DNA of 64,000 nt, from positions 1 to 64,000 of the forward strand of contig JAFDXI010000073.1 of assembly GCA_018268035.1 (NCBI GenBank), written 5' to 3'. The number at the start of each line of letters is the position of its first letter. Position 1 is the first letter of the stretch. The DNA comes from Bacteroidota bacterium (GTDB lineage: Bacteria; Bacteroidota; Bacteroidia; Chitinophagales; Chitinophagaceae). The position numbers were made by a program, and so were the translations under genes. This document shows positions 37,658 through 47,301 of the stretch, piece by piece. The notes beneath the pieces are model-generated. The model had not been told where the DNA came from and made no database searches. It was given only the letters and a program-made list of their open reading frames with translations.

Positions 37658-37795
37658 ATTGTTGTCCGATTAAAATTATTCAAAATTTATGAAATCCTTT
37701 GCCAGTAATGGTTTTAAGCCCCCTCGCTTTTAGAGAGGGGGTTGGGGGTGAGGTCTTGAAAAGCAAAGGGTTATCATATTTAGTCGGACAACAAT
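37658..37795. mobile_element. 138-bp MITE-like element, copy 2
   Basis: The inverted ends are ATTGTTGTCCGATT at 37658-37671 and AGTCGGACAACAAT at 37782-37795, with one mismatch. The 10-base target duplication GAATAAGATC is at 37648-37657 and 37797-37806, again with one extra base on the right. The stem is at 37719-37725 with 37735-37741. It is inserted between two glycosyltransferase genes and its right duplication reaches the stop codon region of the upstream gene. Confidence 0.88.
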
Positions 37796-37804
37796 GGAAT
37801 AAGA

Positions 37805-38950
37805 TCAAAAAATACCGGCTGCTGCTACCAGCGATTCCACAAAAGCAGCTACCACAGTTTCAAGCTGCACCACCGGTTGCCTGCGGCCGGGCAGTTGAAA
37901 GGCAGTGGCAGCATCCACCTGCACCAAATCATTCTCAACGGGCAGGTACAGCGATTGCAGCGAAGCGGTTTTTTCCCTGCACACTACCGGTACACCATGC
38001 TCCTTAAATGCCATGTAAGAACCACTCTTGCCTGAAAGTTCGGGCATGGTGGTCAGGATGCCAAAAGTGGTATAATGCATCAACCAATAGGAAATAAATG
38101 CCGCCGGCTGTTCGCCCAGGCTTAAAAAAGTAACGAGGGGATATTCATATTTCAGTTGTTCCCAACATTCTCCTCCTGCGTTCATCCTGCCCAGCGAAAC
38201 CATCACCACCCTTTTTTTGCTGAACCGGTAATTGAATTTATCCAGCAGGCTGCGCATATCCCATTGCTTGAAATCAAAGCTGCCAAACAAAGTGCCGATG
38301 ATAAAATCTTCCCTGTGTTTGCAAATGAATTGAGGAACTTTTTTTTCGAGACTTTCATCATCACTATCCACATCCCTTGTTATATTGCTAAACAGCGGCA
38401 ATACAGTAACGTTAAAACCCATCTCCTCTAACCGTTTTTGATACAATACCGTATTTGTATGAATCAGCTTCGGTTTGATTGAATATAACAAAGACTTTAT
38501 TATGTTTATCTGAAGGAAAGACCACAATCTGAACTTCAATGATTCATACCTGTTCACCGATAACTCATGAAACATAATATGCCAGTGGTGATTACCTGTT
38601 AACTGTTTCAGTTTATGCCGCAACTTAAATGGCAATCCTTTCAGGTGAAAGCCAAAAGGCACGTATTGCAAGCTCAGCCATTGCGGGTCAAATTTTTCTA
38701 TCCAGTCTTTGGCCCGCTGCATCCTTTCATTCCAGGGCATCAATGATGACAGGCGCAACGTTTCTATTTCAACACCTTCATCAGTTTGCACACCTTCCCA
38801 TATATTGACTTCACCCAGCCTGCGGTCATTGATTGCAATGACAGCAGCGATATATCCATTTTTATTGAGCGCACAAGCCAGTCTGCGGGTATAATCGCCC
38901 ACACCATCTTTGCCCGGCTCCAGGCTACTGCAGAGGAATATGATGGTCAC
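37805..38950 (-). CDS. GT-B glycosyltransferase-like protein
   Basis: Started at GTG 38950 the protein has 381 residues and overlaps the acyltransferase gene by 26 bases. In-frame ATG codons further upstream (38992, 39016) would overlap by 68-92 bases and precede the natural first strand VTIIFLCSSLEPGKDGVGDY. That strand, with its Gly-rich acceptor loop, is typical of GT-B enzymes, but the usual EFG-type acidic motif is weak (FKEHGVPVVCREKT). The 3' end is GC-richer than neighbouring genes and borders mobile element copy 2. Confidence 0.75.
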   Translation of the reverse strand: MTIIFLCSSLEPGKDGVGDYTRRLACALNKNGYIAAVIAINDRRLGEVNIWEGVQTDEGVEIETLRLSSLMPWNERMQRAKDWIEKFDPQWLSLQYVPFGFHLKGLPFKLRHKLKQLTGNHHWHIMFHELSVNRYESLKFRLWSFLQINIIKSLLYSIKPKLIHTNTVLYQKRLEEMGFNVTVLPLFSNITRDVDSDDESLEKKVPQFICKHREDFIIGTLFGSFDFKQWDMRSLLDKFNYRFSKKRVVMVSLGRMNAGGECWEQLKYEYPLVTFLSLGEQPAAFISYWLMHYTTFGILTTMPELSGKSGSYMAFKEHGVPVVCREKTASLQSLYLPVENDLVQVDAATAFQLPGRRQPVVQLETVVAAFVESLVAAAGIF

Positions 38951-39515
38951 GTGTTGCAATTTTTTTTGCAGGAATACCTGCCCAAATTTCATTAACAGGT
39001 ATTGATTGCTTAACAACAGCGCCGGCTGCTATGACAGCACCATTTTCAATTGTAACACCTTTTAATATCACTGCATTGGCTCCTATCCATACATCATCAC
39101 CAATCACTATGGCAGCCTCAACGCAAGGTTGATCTTTCATCAGGCTACCAGTGTCAAGGCCATGATCATGATCCACAAAACGGCAACCGGATGCAATGAG
39201 GTTATTGTTACCGATGTGGATAGACTGCCTGATATTAAATTCACAATTATTACCAATAAAATTATTATCACCAATAATGATTGAGGGTCCGGGGCAATAT
39301 ATCCCGTCAAATTTTAAACTGATATTATGTTCCAGTTTGCAATGGGCGCCAATTTGCACCTGGTGGGGCCAGGTGATATATATTTTCGGGAGCCGGGTAC
39401 CACTGCCCGTTCTCATGCCAGCCAAAGAAAACATGAACGTACGTAGCATTGACGCAATACCATTCAAATACCTGAACCTGAAAACAAAAATTGCCTTGCA
39501 AAAAAATTTTTTCAT
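38925..39515 (-). CDS. Left-handed beta-helix (hexapeptide) acyltransferase
   Basis: The 196-residue protein contains hexapeptide-repeat coils from about residue 55 to 185 (IIIGDNNFIGNNCEFNI, VIGDDVWIGANAVILKGVTI), as in the WbbJ/MaaT family of sugar O-acetyltransferases. The segment VDHDHG carries a likely catalytic His. The donor is probably acetyl-CoA. It overlaps the upstream GT2 by four bases, so it probably decorates a sugar added in the same pathway. Confidence 0.88.
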   Translation of the reverse strand: MKKFFCKAIFVFRFRYLNGIASMLRTFMFSLAGMRTGSGTRLPKIYITWPHQVQIGAHCKLEHNISLKFDGIYCPGPSIIIGDNNFIGNNCEFNIRQSIHIGNNNLIASGCRFVDHDHGLDTGSLMKDQPCVEAAIVIGDDVWIGANAVILKGVTIENGAVIAAGAVVKQSIPVNEIWAGIPAKKIATRDHHIPLQ

Positions 39516-40525
39516 ACTGATTGCAAAGCAGTAGCGGAGTTTCTTTTAAAAATTTTTTTGCCGAGGCGAAACAAGCGTGTAGGCACCAGCCTGTTCAACA
39601 CATGATATTGTTTTACCAAATGCATCCCGGGTTTAATTCTGAAAAATACTGTTTTTGAAAAAACAACTATATCTTTCAAGGTTTTGGTGCCGGTCATTTC
39701 TTTAAATGAAATATGGTTTACCAGGTTCTTCAGTTGATAGATAGCTGTAAGCCTTTTATCAAAACCGTTTGTTTCCAGGTAGTACAGCAGTGCATCGGAA
39801 GAGTCGAGCATCCTTTTTGATTTTGCAATCCCCTCATCTTTTGTTACTGCATCCAATGAATAATTTTTTCCATGCCCCCGCCATACAGACAATGGCTCAC
39901 CAATCAAATAACTTTTTCCCATTGGTAAAATGGCAAGGATCAAAAATTCATCGGTGAACATATCTACTGCTGTGGGCACATCAATTTGCTTCAACGCTTC
40001 AGCCCTTGCTGCATAAGTGGAACCACCACCAAAAAGCATATTGTTATTCATAAACCGTTTCAGCAATTCATTCCCGTCAAATGTTTTGTTCAACAGCCCT
40101 ACCGGCACAGGTTCAATCCTGGAACTACCATCAGGCATCAGTTGTTTAGCCTGCGATCCCACATGCACAATGCCTGCATCTTTTTGAAAAATTTCAACCG
40201 TTTCCCTCAGTTTACCTTCAAGAAAATAATCATCAGCATCAAGGTTAAAAATATATTTCCCACCTGACTGTTGAATGGCTTTACGGGTTGCACTTGCTTT
40301 ACCTTCATTTTCCTGGTAAAAATATTTGACCGTACCTGCATTGATCAAAGATTGCAATACCGGTTTTGTATTGTCAGTTGATCCATCATCCACTACAATG
40401 ATTTCAATTTTATCTTTTGGATAATCCTGCTGCAAAACACTCTCAATTGCATCTTTAATAAAATTTGCATAGTTATAAGTAGGAATGATGATGGAAATTT
40501 GAATATTTGAATTATCAGTCATCAA
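39512..40525 (-). CDS. Family 2 glycosyltransferase
   Basis: The 337-residue GT-A enzyme has VDDGSTD at 45-51 and LDADD at 95-99 and carries about 100 residues beyond the catalytic core. Its start lies 2 bases from the acyltransferase-3 stop and its end overlaps the hexapeptide acyltransferase by four bases. No membrane segment is seen, so it works at the cytoplasmic face. Confidence 0.88.
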   Translation of the reverse strand: MMTDNSNIQISIIIPTYNYANFIKDAIESVLQQDYPKDKIEIIVVDDGSTDNTKPVLQSLINAGTVKYFYQENEGKASATRKAIQQSGGKYIFNLDADDYFLEGKLRETVEIFQKDAGIVHVGSQAKQLMPDGSSRIEPVPVGLLNKTFDGNELLKRFMNNNMLFGGGSTYAARAEALKQIDVPTAVDMFTDEFLILAILPMGKSYLIGEPLSVWRGHGKNYSLDAVTKDEGIAKSKRMLDSSDALLYYLETNGFDKRLTAIYQLKNLVNHISFKEMTGTKTLKDIVVFSKTVFFRIKPGMHLVKQYHVLNRLVPTRLFRLGKKIFKRNSATALQSV

Positions 40526-40527
40526 TA

Positions 40528-41616
40528 TTAAGTTACAGAAAATCTTTTTTTTAATTTTAATATAGGACTTTCAATATAACGATAAGATATTGTAGCAATT
40601 AATATAGAAACAAAAAATCTTAAACAGGTTACTTCAATAAAATTTACCATATCATGTTCCTTTCTTAAATTTTCCAGAAACAAGAATATAGGAAAATGAT
40701 ATAAATAAATTCCATAAGATCTTTTACCAATAAAGCTGCATATCTTGTTTGACAGAAATATATGATTTGGTTGTTTTATAGCAATATAAACTATGAGCAT
40801 ACAAAATAAATTAATCAAAACAAAGCCACCATTGTGTATCCATTTACTTGATTGATCAAAAAGCAATAGCGAAAGAATGAGAAATACACCAGCTATCACA
40901 TTAAGAATAATCCCAGTTGTTTTATGAATTTTATTTTTATTATTAGTATAGAGCCCTAAAAAGCAACCGAATAAAATTGAATCTAATCGAAAGACAGTAC
41001 TTCTATATGGATCAAAATCAAATATCTTATCAACAGAATATTTTAAATATAAATAGCCAAATAGTCTAATAATGGAAACAATTAACAACAAAATAATTAA
41101 AATACTTTTCCCCGATTCTCTATTCTTTCGCAGAATTAATAATCCCATTGCTAAAGGCCAAAACAAATAAAAATGTTCTTCTACTGATAATGACCACATG
41201 TGTGATAAAGGGCCAAGCAATTTAGGATTAATAAAATTTGCAAAATAAAAAAGCGCTGATGTAGAAGCAATGAACCTGTTTGCATCCATATTTGCTGGAA
41301 GATATATCCACAAAATGTTTGTAAGAATTATTGTAACAAGCAGGGGAGGTAATAATTTAAGACCACGTCTAATCCAAAAATTAAACAATCTGATTTTCCC
41401 TGTTCGTATAAATTCATTTCTCAATAGTGACGTGATTAAAAAGCCACTTAAAACAAAAAATAAATCTACACCAATCCATCCTCCCGAAAGAATACCATAA
41501 CTGCAATGTAACAGTAAAACATATATAACAGCTATACATCTGATCCCATCTAAACTGGAAATATAAAAAAAACCAGTATCTAAACTTTCTTTACCTACTG
41601 CTTCTATTTGCTTCAT
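40528..41616 (-). CDS. Acyltransferase 3 (OafA/YrhL-type membrane O-acyltransferase)
   Basis: The 362-residue protein has about ten membrane segments. The family motif SLDGIRCIAV (21-30) is followed by the catalytic His37, and GVDLFFVLSGFLIT and SLSVEEHFYLFWP are also present. These enzymes acylate surface glycans from the cytoplasmic acyl donor. The gene overlaps the preceding glycosyltransferase-like gene by 26 bases and is AT-richer than its neighbours. Confidence 0.9.
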   Translation of the reverse strand: MKQIEAVGKESLDTGFFYISSLDGIRCIAVIYVLLLHCSYGILSGGWIGVDLFFVLSGFLITSLLRNEFIRTGKIRLFNFWIRRGLKLLPPLLVTIILTNILWIYLPANMDANRFIASTSALFYFANFINPKLLGPLSHMWSLSVEEHFYLFWPLAMGLLILRKNRESGKSILIILLLIVSIIRLFGYLYLKYSVDKIFDFDPYRSTVFRLDSILFGCFLGLYTNNKNKIHKTTGIILNVIAGVFLILSLLLFDQSSKWIHNGGFVLINLFCMLIVYIAIKQPNHIFLSNKICSFIGKRSYGIYLYHFPIFLFLENLRKEHDMVNFIEVTCLRFFVSILIATISYRYIESPILKLKKRFSVT

Positions 41617-42607
41617 AAAAATTCTTCAAAAGAAAGCTAACTTTTTGTGATGAAGTCCGGTTTTTGATCCAATCAAGTGAATTTTTTAATAACTCATTAT
41701 AGGCTTCTTCAGACATATTGCATACTTTATCCATCAAGTTATCATAATCAGTATAAGCGATACAATTTTTCCCATCCTCCAATCCATGTGGTGCACAGTT
41801 TGCTGGTTTCTCATACAGGTTTTTAAAACAAATCACTGCTCCATTCGCAGCAATTTCATAATGACGCAGGCAATCCCATCCTGCACGTTTAGTTGTAATG
41901 CCAAATCTTGATTGCTGCAGATCTTTGTAATATTCATCTTCTTTATCAAATAATCTCTGATGTTTTGATCCTGAGTATTTTTCAGCCACTTCTTCGTCAA
42001 CAATATGTGATGCAAATAATTGATGCTTGCCAGGCAGTGATTCAATAATTTTTTCTTCCGGGATAGAAAAGGAAACTGGTTTAATATTTTTGGGTATAGC
42101 AACTTTACCTATTTTGTGCATAGGCATCCTAAAGTAAATACTGTTGATGGTTTCATTTGTCAGTTCCCGCTTAAAATAAATGAAATATTTGTGTGGTTTT
42201 ATTGCATTATAGAATTTCTTTAAGTGTTTGCTGAGGTAAGGAAATATTACAGGAGAATCTTCACCATCCATTAGCCAGACATTTGCTTTGCTTTTGATTA
42301 GCATTTCTGCATAATGATAAAATATTTCATATTGCCTGTATATAGATGTAAAAACAAATAAATCAAATTCATTTTTTTGAATAGTGTTTTCCAGGTTAAT
42401 CACCGAATTGTTTTTTAATGATGCAGGCAAAAGGCCATATAAGGTAAAACCATTCCCTCTGATCTTTTCTAAATCTTTACAATCATCATATAAAATATTT
42501 TTCACAGGAAAATCCAAAGCATCTTTTCCCATCTTCTTTTTAAAACCATGAATGATGGAATCCTGCAGATAATCTTCTTCAGGAGATGTAATTAATAAAA
42601 CCCTCAA
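41591..42607 (-). CDS. Glycosyltransferase-like protein (GT-B, CgeB-like C-terminus)
   Basis: The 338-residue protein starts MRVLLITSPEEDYLQDSI. Its C-terminal part with CLRHYEIAANGAVICFKN and ENTIQK... SIYRQYEI segments resembles CgeB- or GT1-like proteins in glycan loci, where the conserved YEI-A-G element binds the nucleotide. The N-terminal half is not recognised. It begins after a 100-base intergenic space, so a separate transcript is possible. Activity is inferred from context. Confidence 0.55.
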   Translation of the reverse strand: MRVLLITSPEEDYLQDSIIHGFKKKMGKDALDFPVKNILYDDCKDLEKIRGNGFTLYGLLPASLKNNSVINLENTIQKNEFDLFVFTSIYRQYEIFYHYAEMLIKSKANVWLMDGEDSPVIFPYLSKHLKKFYNAIKPHKYFIYFKRELTNETINSIYFRMPMHKIGKVAIPKNIKPVSFSIPEEKIIESLPGKHQLFASHIVDEEVAEKYSGSKHQRLFDKEDEYYKDLQQSRFGITTKRAGWDCLRHYEIAANGAVICFKNLYEKPANCAPHGLEDGKNCIAYTDYDNLMDKVCNMSEEAYNELLKNSLDWIKNRTSSQKVSFLLKNFYEANRSSR

Positions 42608-42709
42608 AAATTTACTGAATTAACTTTTGTATTGACAGAATAATAACTCAACACCATTCTTCATTTTTTACAGGAGTCAAAACAATGATTATGGGTGAAA
42701 ACATAAGCT

Positions 42710-43570
42710 TTAAAAGTTTTTTTTATTCATCCTGAAAAATTGAAAAGTATTGAGAGGTACCCCATAACAAAGCCAGCTCAAGGATAGCAGGGTCATTTTC
42801 AAATGGCCTTTTTTAACCTGTGATAATAAATTCCGAAAATGTAAAAAAGACTGACTCCTGATAAATTTCAATAAAGATGTATATCCCAAAATTGCTTTGT
42901 TATTATTAGCATAAATACAAAAGTTTTTAGATGCCGCAGGGATCTGAAAAATCTTTTTCCGGAGTGATGAGAACCTGACAGGGTGAATCACTTTTGCATC
43001 CTTTACAAAAACTATTTTTTGTTTAGTTTTTGATTCAATCCTGATTTTCAACTCCTGGTCCTCTTGTGCAGCAATTAAGAACTGTTCATTGAAACCACCT
43101 ATCTCATTAAAAAGTTTTTTCTGCACACAGATATTAGCGCTCCAGAAACAACCGCCTTCCATATTCACCGGGCACTCTGCCATATCTTTTTTCAACAACG
43201 ACCAGTCATCCGGCAGGATGGCGCCTTCCAGCGCCAATGCCTCAGGGTTATTTTGAATTGCATTGCAATACGCTGCGATTAACCCTTTGTCCGGCACACA
43301 GTCATCATCAATAAAAACAAGCCAGTCTCCCATTGCATAAGTTGCGCCATTATTCCTGTTGGCTGCAGGTCCTTTTTTCGGCCCCTGCACCCACTTCGCA
43401 AAACCATATTGCTGATAAAGCAAATCTTTTGACAAATTATCAGTACTATCATCCGTTACAATAACCTCATACAAATCTTTGGTTTCCTGTTGCATACCAG
43501 GCTGCAAGCATTGCAGGCATTTTGCCAACAATGCAGGCCGGTTACAGGTGGGTATGATGACTGAAATCAA
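42710..43570 (-). CDS. Family 2 glycosyltransferase
   Basis: The 286-residue GT-A protein has VTDDSTD at 38-44 and IDDDCVP at 87-93. The triple Asp of the DxD site and GGFNEQF further on are typical of capsule or O-antigen GT2 enzymes. It lies one base after the preceding gene. The C-terminus contains a hydrophobic stretch that may bind the membrane. Confidence 0.87.
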   Translation of the reverse strand: MISVIIPTCNRPALLAKCLQCLQPGMQQETKDLYEVIVTDDSTDNLSKDLLYQQYGFAKWVQGPKKGPAANRNNGATYAMGDWLVFIDDDCVPDKGLIAAYCNAIQNNPEALALEGAILPDDWSLLKKDMAECPVNMEGGCFWSANICVQKKLFNEIGGFNEQFLIAAQEDQELKIRIESKTKQKIVFVKDAKVIHPVRFSSLRKKIFQIPAASKNFCIYANNNKAILGYTSLLKFIRSQSFLHFRNLLSQVKKGHLKMTLLSLSWLCYGVPLNTFQFFRMNKKNF

Positions 43571-43571
43571 T

Positions 43572-44411
43572 TTATCGCAATAAATATTTTACAAGGATAT
43601 TCCTGCGCCTGAATACTTTTTTAATTTTTGCAATGATGTATTTGGTCTCATCATTCAGGCTGAATTTTTTTTCTTTATAAAACTCAGGCTTTACCAGTTT
43701 TCCATGCTCATACACCACATGCTTAAATATACATCTCAGCAATTTCCTGTTATTGATATAACAAAAAACCCTTCTCTCAAAATGATTACCCCCATAAATA
43801 GGGAAAATTTCAGACAAGACATGATACTCGTTATAAATATCTGAATTCAAATCACTGCTCCTTGCCAGATAACACTGATCTGAAAAACCATGATCATAAA
43901 TATATTCATCATCTTCAGTGAAATTAGTTTCTTCGTTTTTATCATAGTAATCCCACAATGGGGTTACACAAAAAACCTTTTTATCTTCCAACTTGATGAC
44001 GCCTTCCTGTATCCAGTCATCATCATATTTTTCCTGCATCATGCAATCGCCTGTAAAATACAGGAGGCAACGTGTGGAGCAAACAAATGCAGCAACGAGT
44101 GGCGCCACACTATACCAGTAACCATCATAACCATCAAGCCTGAAATTTTTTCGCTGCAAATGAAAATGCTGAAGCGCAGCTTCAATATATTCTTCACTGA
44201 AAAAATAATGATCAATCACACCTTCACTGACTGCTTTATCAGCATAGCGTTGTACTTCTTCCCTGTCATTTACATTATTGATGATAAGGTTGCGGCTTTC
44301 AAAAGGATGATGGCACCTGTCAATCATTTCCTTTAACCTGCCTTCCTTTAAAAAAAATTCCCAATCGGCTTTGTAACAACAGGTAAAAAATGAAACACCA
44401 CTATGCATCAT
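43572..44411 (-). CDS. Protein of unknown function in the glycan cluster, possibly GT-A-like
   Basis: The 279-residue protein starts MMHSGVSFFTCCYKADWEFF and shows CLLYFTGDCMM, which has the position of a DxD-type strand but lacks the full motif. The rest is mixed alpha/beta with YDHGFSDQCYLARSSDL. Sequence character and position between a GT2 and an FkbM methyltransferase suggest a glycosyltransferase or its partner. No family was recognised. Confidence 0.45.
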   Translation of the reverse strand: MMHSGVSFFTCCYKADWEFFLKEGRLKEMIDRCHHPFESRNLIINNVNDREEVQRYADKAVSEGVIDHYFFSEEYIEAALQHFHLQRKNFRLDGYDGYWYSVAPLVAAFVCSTRCLLYFTGDCMMQEKYDDDWIQEGVIKLEDKKVFCVTPLWDYYDKNEETNFTEDDEYIYDHGFSDQCYLARSSDLNSDIYNEYHVLSEIFPIYGGNHFERRVFCYINNRKLLRCIFKHVVYEHGKLVKPEFYKEKKFSLNDETKYIIAKIKKVFRRRNILVKYLLR

Positions 44412-45200
44412 TTAATCATTTGATAATTTCAATATTGCCGCGTAATTTGTCGTATCAAATATTTCAAGGTCTGGAGAATAATCTTTAATCTCAATCATTC
44501 CATCCTTTAGTAACCTGTAAAGCCTGAAGTCAGTATGAAGCATGTCCCAGAAATCCTTAAAAAAAGTTCTTGAAGCAATATTAAAAGAACCGAATTCAAA
44601 CTGTATTATTTTTATTTTTCCTTCCTGTAAATATTTCACCATGCCTTTTATGACTTCAAGTTCATGTCCTTCCACATCAATTTTGACAAGATCAATAAAT
44701 GCAAGGCCTTGCTCCCGGAAGAAATCCTCTAACCGGATAATATCAATTGTCTCGCAAGACTTTGGCTGCACTGTTCCTTTGAAAGTATTATAAACAGAAG
44801 CAACAGTATCTTCTCCAAATGAAAATAGTTCAACCATCGCCTGTTTACTTCCACACCCTTTTTTTATTATCATGACATCCCTGGCGCCTGAATATTTTGC
44901 ACAAAGTTGATCGTAAAGTTTAGCCTGAGGCTCGAATAAAAAACATTGTTTTTCACCCGGCACTAATTGCAAAATATAATCTGTATAAATACCATGATTA
45001 GCGCCAATATCAAAAGAAACAAAACTGTTTTTGCCCTGCACAGTTCCGGCAATATGCCGGATAAAATTTATTTCACCACTGGAATAAATATCTATCGGCA
45101 AACCTATATTTTTTCCAAATTTTGAAAAGTGATAGAGCTTCTCAAAGAACAACTGGAATTTTCTTTTCCCATACATTTTCCTTTGAAAAGATTTAAGCAC
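44412..45200 (-). CDS. FkbM-family methyltransferase
   Basis: The 262-residue SAM-dependent enzyme has the SAM motif FDIGANHG at 63-70 and the FkbM signature KIDVEGHELEV near residue 170. FkbM proteins O-methylate sugars or similar hydroxyls. The end lies directly against the start of the next gene, and it overlaps the upstream gene by eight bases. Confidence 0.9.
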   Translation of the reverse strand: MLKSFQRKMYGKRKFQLFFEKLYHFSKFGKNIGLPIDIYSSGEINFIRHIAGTVQGKNSFVSFDIGANHGIYTDYILQLVPGEKQCFLFEPQAKLYDQLCAKYSGARDVMIIKKGCGSKQAMVELFSFGEDTVASVYNTFKGTVQPKSCETIDIIRLEDFFREQGLAFIDLVKIDVEGHELEVIKGMVKYLQEGKIKIIQFEFGSFNIASRTFFKDFWDMLHTDFRLYRLLKDGMIEIKDYSPDLEIFDTTNYAAILKLSND

Positions 45201-46107
45201 CGGGCAAAAATTTTTTCAGGTTGATTTGTATTTTCATTGAAACTGCCTTCCTGAAATTTTTTGAAAACAACACCACCATCCATGAAGGTTTGTGCCGGAA
45301 CAAACCAAGCCTGTTGATATAAAAAGGGAACTTAATTTTCTTTTTGGTAAAAAAAGAATACCATGCTTTATAATAAATGTAATGCACCAGTAAATACTCC
45401 TGATTGCCATACAACACACAATTTCTTTCAACAGTTGTAATACCTTTTCTGGGTTCAGCAATTACATCCTGGAAAGTCAACCTAAGCTGATCTTTATTTT
45501 CTTTAAATAACACTTCAGTAAAACTTTCTATCGGCGGATTTATTTCCCGGAATGTTTTACCAGCTTTTAATGCTTTGAAATATGGCCCACCACATTCATC
45601 AAAAATCATATTCCGTTCATTTGAAAAAACCTGTTGCCAGTCTTTGCTCTTCTTAAAAAGGATATTACAATAATCATTATTCCTCATAATAAAAAAAGAG
45701 CCGGATAAATATTCTTTGATACCACTGAACACATCGGTTGTATTTAATAAGGTGGCAGGCAAAAATTTATCAAAATCTCCAATGCATGTATCCAGGTCAA
45801 CAGAGCCCCAGAATGTATAAGCGCTTATATAATCCCGGAATATGAAGCCAAGCGCCGGTTTAAAATCACATAGTTTTCTATGATTCCTGAATTCAATTCG
45901 CATGTTCAGCTTCTCCGAAAAAAACAACTGCAGCTCAGAAAAAGTCCGGTAATACCACCTGCAATTGAGCGGCAAAACATCAGGCTTTGTTGCATCAGAA
46001 AAAAATAAGACATCAAATTTTTTACCAGTCACCGAGAGAATAAAAGCATCAAAATATGAAGGCAGTTTCCCGAAATAAGGTATGATAAAAACTGTAGCAG
46101 GTTGCAT
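45193..46107 (-). CDS. DUF6625-like glycosyltransferase-related protein
   Basis: The 304-residue protein starts VFIIPYFGKLPSYFDAFI near its N-terminus and has FWGSVDLDTCIGDF, a DxD-like site, in the middle. This pattern fits the DUF6625 group of putative sugar transferases found in polysaccharide loci. It overlaps the FkbM gene by eight bases and abuts the following GT4 gene. The family name is from memory and the activity is inferred. Confidence 0.6.
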   Translation of the reverse strand: MQPATVFIIPYFGKLPSYFDAFILSVTGKKFDVLFFSDATKPDVLPLNCRWYYRTFSELQLFFSEKLNMRIEFRNHRKLCDFKPALGFIFRDYISAYTFWGSVDLDTCIGDFDKFLPATLLNTTDVFSGIKEYLSGSFFIMRNNDYCNILFKKSKDWQQVFSNERNMIFDECGGPYFKALKAGKTFREINPPIESFTEVLFKENKDQLRLTFQDVIAEPRKGITTVERNCVLYGNQEYLLVHYIYYKAWYSFFTKKKIKFPFYINRLGLFRHKPSWMVVLFSKNFRKAVSMKIQINLKKFLPGA

Positions 46108-47301
46108 TTATGCAGCGAGAAACGCTTTTAATTTTTCATGTACTTTTTCAAAACTAAAATAACAGCGTAATGCTTCAACACCATTAACAACATATTGCAA
46201 ATTCGATTCGATGTTGTCAAGTATCATTTCAATTTCATAAGCAATTTTTTTAGGATCATTGGTTTCAATGCAAATCCCGCAATTATATTTTTTTATAAAC
46301 TCATGGTTGGCAGCATAAGAAGGACCGCAACCAATAATCAATCTTGCAGCCTTCATATAATCGGTAATTTTTGTTTGCACCGAACCTTTTGTATGGGTGA
46401 TCCATTCTTGCGAAAAAGAAGAAGTAATCAAAAGGCAATCTGCATCAGCTAATTTTTCATGGATATACCTGTAGGCAATATTTCCACCATACTCAACTCC
46501 TTTAAAATCCAACTCATTTTTTCTCCATGACCAATGACTCTCTGTTGTATAAATAATCAATTTTATTTTTCTTTTCGATTGCAACATTTCAACAGCCTTT
46601 GCTACTGCTTGCAAGGCATCATAATGCATGGGCCATAACGAACCTGCATAAGCAATGATGTATTCATTTTTTGATCTATAGTCAGGCAAAACAGGATCCT
46701 GTGCCAATAAAACCGGGTTATGTATTTCAAGTAACCGCACAGGTTTTGCACCATAACGTTCACTTAATATATCCGACAAGTTTTTGCTAATCATCATCCA
46801 GGAATCATGAGTTGTCAAAATCTCTTTCATCACACTATGAACATTTCCACCAGGCCACCTGGTTTTATCATGTATCATCCAGTCATCCATCAGGTATGAG
46901 AACACTTTTTTATTCTTAAAAACAGGTTTAAGCTTTTCATACATAAACACAGTATCGGCGCCGGTAAATGATAAAACTATAACATCAGCTCCAAAATTTT
47001 CTATCTCCTTTTTAAGTTGATTAAATGAACTCAAATAAAAGCTGAAAATATAATTCATCTTTTTGCCTATATTTTTTATTACACGTGTGAACCGGTTTTG
47101 CGGGAGTGTAAAAAAGTTAAACCCGTATGTTATATACCTTGAAGTAAAAGGCTCAGAGGGTTTGTTGTTTTTAAAATTTGTTGCTGAAGTGACACATAAA
47201 ATATCAGCCGGCGCAACAAAAGAAAAAATATTATATAAAGTCTGAGGAGCGCCTTTATCGTTTACATTGAGCGTATTATCACTAAGCAACAGTATCCTCA
47301 T
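46108..47301 (-). CDS. GT-B glycosyltransferase (family 4-like)
   Basis: The 397-residue protein starts [20 protein letters not shown]. The C-terminal half has [27 protein letters not shown], where the transferase acidic site would lie, and [14 protein letters not shown]. The usual EGFG-type motif is not clear, so it may be a diverged GT4. It overlaps the epimerase gene by 20 bases. Confidence 0.72.
   Translation of the reverse strand: MRILLLSDNTLNVNDKGAPQTLYNIFSFVAPADILCVTSATNFKNNKPSEPFTSRYITYGFNFFTLPQNRFTRVIKNIGKKMNYIFSFYLSSFNQLKKEIENFGADVIVLSFTGADTVFMYEKLKPVFKNKKVFSYLMDDWMIHDKTRWPGGNVHSVMKEILTTHDSWMMISKNLSDILSERYGAKPVRLLEIHNPVLLAQDPVLPDYRSKNEYIIAYAGSLWPMHYDALQAVAKAVEMLQSKRKIKLIIYTTESHWSWRKNELDFKGVEYGGNIAYRYIHEKLADADCLLITSSFSQEWITHTKGSVQTKITDYMKAARLIIGCGPSYAANHEFIKKYNCGICIETNDPKKIAYEIEMILDNIESNLQYVVNGVEALRCYFSFEKVHEKLKAFLAA

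Noticed and set aside
38950..39016. Longer start of the glycosyltransferase at 37805-38950
   Set aside because: It would overlap the acyltransferase gene by up to 92 bases, and the extra residues precede the natural first beta strand.
43890..44336. Plus-strand frame of 148 codons
   Set aside because: It is antisense to the 43572-44411 gene, which fits the operon; the peptide is only a hydrophobic mixture.
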